Shown here one piece after another: positions 13,607 through 15,964 of a stretch of 15,964 nt of DNA (the first letter of the stretch is position 1; each line of letters starts with the position of its first letter). Source of the stretch: an uncultured Clostridia bacterium (GTDB lineage: Bacteria > Bacillota > Clostridia > Oscillospirales > Oscillospiraceae); NCBI GenBank assembly GCA_937907975.1, contig CALEQS010000016.1, positions 1-15,964 of the forward strand. Reading direction: 5' to 3'. The notes under the pieces were generated by a model. That model saw nothing but the letters and a program-made list of their open reading frames with translations. It had not been told where the DNA came from and searched no databases. Position numbers and translations under genes: made by a program.

Positions 13607-15618
13607 ATTACCCCCGTCTCTTTTCCCCTATTACGATCAAACCCGGCTTCACACTGAAAAACCGCATCTTCATGCCCGCCATTCACAGCGGGCTCTCTGA
13701 GGACGGCAGTGTGAACGCCCGGTTCACCGAATACTACAAGGCCCGGGCCGTCGGCGGCGCGGGCCTGCTCGTCATCGGGGCCTGCCGCTTCAACGGCAAG
13801 GGCGGCAAGCCCAATGTAATGCACATCGACTCCGACGCCGACATTCCTATGTGGCGTGCCTTCACCAATGAGCTCCACGCCGCCGCCCCGGACTGCAAAC
13901 TGGCGCTCCAGCTCTTCCACGGCGGGCGCTATGTGGGCAATGACCAGAGCGCCGTCGGCGGCGAGGCACTGGCCCCTTCGGCGGTGTTCTCCGGTTTCTC
14001 CCGCTCCACTCCAAAGGAGATGAGCGTGGAGGAGATCCAGAGCACCGTTGCCGACTGGGCTGCCGGTGCCGTCCGGGCCAGACAGGCGGGCTTTGACGCG
14101 GTGGAGATCATCGGCTCCGCCGGTTATCTCATCTCGGAGTTTCTCTCCCCGGTCACCAACCTGCGCACGGACGAGTACGGCGGCAGCGCCGAAAACCGCC
14201 GCCGCTTCCCGCTGGAGGTCATCCGCGCGGTGCGTCAGGCCGTGGGCCCCGATTATCCCGTGATCCTGCGCATGGGCGGCAAGGACTTTATCCCCGGCTC
14301 CAATGGTCTGGAGGAGGCCAGGGTCTTTGCCGTGGAGGCCGAGGCTGCGGGCATCGACCTGCTGAACGTCACCGGCGGCTGGCATGAGACCACCGTCCCC
14401 CAGCTGCCCGGCGACCTGCCCCGGGGCGGCCTGAGCTATCTGGCCGCAAACGTCAAAAGTGGGGTGTCCATCCCGGTGGCCGCCTGCAACCGCATCAGCT
14501 CCCCCGCCGTGGCGGAAAATATTCTGGCGGAAGAGAAGGCCGATCTCATCGGCATGGCCCGCCCTCTGCTGGCCGACCCCGAGCTGCCCCGGAAGGCCGA
14601 GGCGGGCCGGGCAGAGCTGATCCGCCCCTGCGTAGCCTGCAATCAGGGCTGTCTCGTGGGCGCGTTCTTCGACCGGCCCCTGTGCTGTCTGGCCAATCCG
14701 CTGTGCGGCCGGGAGTATCAGCTGGAGCACCGTCCCGCAGCTGGCAAGGTGCTGGTCATCGGCGGCGGCCCGGCCGGGTGTGAGAGCGCCCTCCAGCTGG
14801 CCCGGCGCGGCTATGCCGTCACCCTCTGGGAGCGCTCCGGCGCACTGGGCGGCCAGCTGAAACTGGCCGGGGCCTGTCCCGCCAAGGGCGAATTCAACAC
14901 TCTGATCCATTTCTATGAGCATCAGCTGGCTGAGCTGGGCGTTCATGTGGAGCTGAACCGCGCCGCCGACGCCGTGAGCGTCACGACCGCCGGATTCCGG
15001 CGGGTCATCGCCGCCGCAGGCGGCGCGGCCAATGCCCCTGTCTTTGAAAACGCCGTCACCGCCGAGGACATTCTGACCGGCGCGGTCATTCCCGGAAAGC
15101 ACGTCGTGATCGTGGGCGGCTCCTTCAAGGGCGTGGAAACCGCCCGGTACATCGCCCGCGCGTCGGCCCTCACCCCGGAGGAGCTCTTCTTCCTCATCAC
15201 GGAAAAGGCCGAAACGCCGGAGACCGCCGCCGCCATGGCAAACGTCTGCAATCGTGAGATCACGCTGGTGGAGCGGAACAGGAAGATCGGCGCGGGCTAT
15301 GAGCCCGGCGTGGCATGGACGGTCATGCAGGAGCTGCATCGGCTCCATGTCCACACAAAGAAGCTGACCCGCCTCACTGACCACCGCGCCGAAAACGGCA
15401 CGATCACGCTGGAGAGCACGGACAAGGATGGCAATGTCACGGTAAAACCCATCCCCTGTGACACGCTGGTCTGCGCCGCCGGCGTCCACCCGGACGACAG
15501 CCTGCTGAACGCCCTGCGCGCGGAGGGCATCGAGGTCGAGGCCGTCGGAAACTGCGCCAGACTGGGCCGGGCCATCGACGCCATTGCCGATGCGGCAAAA
15601 CTGGCCCTCACCTTTTAA
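13603..15618 (+). CDS. Old Yellow Enzyme-type FMN / 4Fe-4S / FAD reductase (2,4-dienoyl-CoA or enoate reductase-like)
   Basis: This 671-residue multidomain ene-reductase resembles FadH, clostridial enoate reductases and the bile-acid enzymes BaiCD/BaiH. The FMN TIM barrel covers 1 to about 340, with GSAGYLISEFLSPVTNLR (171-188; Y175 aligns with the catalytic Tyr of FadH) and GGWHE with H261 aligning with its catalytic His. A 4Fe-4S motif C-x2-C-x3-C-x11-C is formed by C343, C346, C350 and C362. The FAD fold starts with VLVIGGGPAGCESA (383-396), and a second Rossmann fold for NAD(P)H with VVIVGGSFKGVETA (501-514). Expected reaction: NAD(P)H-dependent reduction of an activated C=C bond. The ATG at 13603 overlaps the synthase stop by 4 nt, although the frame is open from 13201. 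Substrate is unknown. Confidence 0.92.
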   Translation: MNYPRLFSPITIKPGFTLKNRIFMPAIHSGLSEDGSVNARFTEYYKARAVGGAGLLVIGACRFNGKGGKPNVMHIDSDADIPMWRAFTNELHAAAPDCKLALQLFHGGRYVGNDQSAVGGEALAPSAVFSGFSRSTPKEMSVEEIQSTVADWAAGAVRARQAGFDAVEIIGSAGYLISEFLSPVTNLRTDEYGGSAENRRRFPLEVIRAVRQAVGPDYPVILRMGGKDFIPGSNGLEEARVFAVEAEAAGIDLLNVTGGWHETTVPQLPGDLPRGGLSYLAANVKSGVSIPVAACNRISSPAVAENILAEEKADLIGMARPLLADPELPRKAEAGRAELIRPCVACNQGCLVGAFFDRPLCCLANPLCGREYQLEHRPAAGKVLVIGGGPAGCESALQLARRGYAVTLWERSGALGGQLKLAGACPAKGEFNTLIHFYEHQLAELGVHVELNRAADAVSVTTAGFRRVIAAAGGAANAPVFENAVTAEDILTGAVIPGKHVVIVGGSFKGVETARYIARASALTPEELFFLITEKAETPETAAAMANVCNREITLVERNRKIGAGYEPGVAWTVMQELHRLHVHTKKLTRLTDHRAENGTITLESTDKDGNVTVKPIPCDTLVCAAGVHPDDSLLNALRAEGIEVEAVGNCARLGRAIDAIADAAKLALTF

Positions 15619-15628
15619 CTCCGTTTAA

Positions 15629-15666
15629 GCCTACTGTTATATCATCGCAGTTATAACAGAATAGGC
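15629..15666. promoter_or_regulatory. Imperfect inverted repeat after the OYE gene, possible operator or weak terminator
   Basis: GCCTACTGTTATA (15629-15641) pairs with TATAACAGAATAGGC (15652-15666), leaving only a 2-nt bulge and a 10-nt loop. No T-run follows, so it is a poor terminator. The right arm, TTATAACAGAA, is an exact 11-nt inverted copy of the sequence covering the downstream promoter's -10 element, which suggests a protein-binding site. Confidence 0.5.
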
Positions 15667-15692
15667 AAATAATTATTTCCCCTTTGTGGCAT

Positions 15693-15717
15693 TTCTGTTA
15701 TAATAATTCTGTAATAT
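15693..15717 (+). promoter_or_regulatory. Extended -10 promoter of the SDR gene with overlapping operator-like repeats
   Basis: A perfect TGTTATAAT extended -10 (TG at 15696-15697, TATAAT at 15699-15704) gives a start near 15711 and a leader of about 47 nt. The -35 position (15676-15681, TTTCCC) is poor, as expected for an extended -10 promoter or an activated one. The -10 lies within TTCTGTTATAA (15693-15703), whose exact inverse is at 15651-15661, 42 nt away centre to centre; a partial copy, TTCTGTAATAT, follows at 15707-15717. The segment from 15698 also matches 12 of 14 defined positions of the Bacillus PerR box, a resemblance only. Confidence 0.6.
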
Positions 15718-15757
15718 CGATATAAGTTCCATCTTGCGGAATAGAAAGGATGTTTTT

Positions 15758-15964
15758 ATGGATCGTCTGAAAGGTAAAGTTTCCATCGTCACCGGCGCCA
15801 ACTCCGGCATCGGCAAGCGCACCGCCGAGATCTTCGCCGATGAGGGCAGTGATCTGGTTCTGGTCGCCCGCCGTCTGGACAAGCTGAAGGAAGTGGAGGC
15901 CGAGTGCGCCGCCAAGGGCGTGAAGGTCATCTCCGTCTCCGCCGACGTGAGCATCTATGAGGAG
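15758..15964 (+). CDS. Short-chain dehydrogenase/reductase, 5' part (truncated by the window end)
   Basis: Only the first 69 residues are in the window. They form the start of a classical SDR Rossmann fold: KVSIVTGANSGIGK (7-20) with the TGxxxGxG cofactor loop at 12-19, LVLVARRLDKL (33-43), where the Arg pair after strand 2 suggests preference for NADP(H), and SADVS (61-65) with the Asp that contacts the adenine ring. The catalytic Ser-Tyr-Lys lie beyond the edge, so the substrate cannot be guessed; FabG-like ketoreductases and hydroxysteroid dehydrogenases both start this way. The ATG at 15758 follows AAAGGA with 7-nt spacing and has its own promoter, so it need not be co-transcribed with the ene-reductase upstream. 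Confidence 0.9.
   Translation, partial: MDRLKGKVSIVTGANSGIGKRTAEIFADEGSDLVLVARRLDKLKEVEAECAAKGVKVISVSADVSIYEE

Noticed and set aside
13594..15489. A 631-codon open frame on the minus strand
   Set aside because: Antisense to the Old Yellow Enzyme-type gene, which has complete FMN, Fe-S and FAD motifs; the translation shows no family features.

Overview
This looks like ordinary chromosome from a GC-rich, Gram-positive anaerobe of the class Clostridia, probably the Oscillospiraceae and relatives. That placement is inferred from gene content (firmicute-type mreC-mreD-PBP2, zapA next to a U32 protein, lspA followed by an RluD-type synthase), strong AGGAGG-like ribosome binding sites, two TTG starts, and intergenic repeats of a kind I recall from gut Clostridia. 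No tRNA, rRNA, CRISPR array, transposase or prophage gene was seen.

The window divides at about 9.6-9.9 kb, where two good sigma-70-type promoters diverge. Everything to the left is read leftwards: zapA and a U32-family protein; then dut-maf, a nucleotide-pool clean-up pair joined by a TGATG overlap; then mreC, mreD and a class B penicillin-binding protein (PBP2/mrdA type) for side-wall synthesis, with a cytoplasmic GH13 alpha-glucan hydrolase closing the run. Neither mreB nor rodA is present; a short interspersed repeat occupies the gap just upstream of mreC where mreB is often found.

Everything to the right is read rightwards: a DEAD-box RNA helicase with a 290-residue basic tail, a repeat-filled gap, then lspA (lipoprotein signal peptidase), an RluD-family pseudouridine synthase overlapping lspA by 26 nt, and a large Old Yellow Enzyme-type flavin / 4Fe-4S reductase overlapping the synthase by ATGA. 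After a probable regulatory region with an extended -10 promoter and repeated TTCTGTTATAA-like sites, an SDR-family dehydrogenase begins and runs off the window.

Non-coding DNA is dominated by two types of short interspersed inverted repeat: copies ending in TGTCATTCTG / CAGAATGACA (at 1-71, 5802-5915 and 7013-7166) and a fold-back composite between the helicase and lspA (11962-12187). I found no clear new multi-gene system. The best leads are the interspersed repeats, the possible operators before the SDR gene, the structured islands in the helicase tail, the acidic tail of the PBP, and the redox gene coupled to a housekeeping operon.
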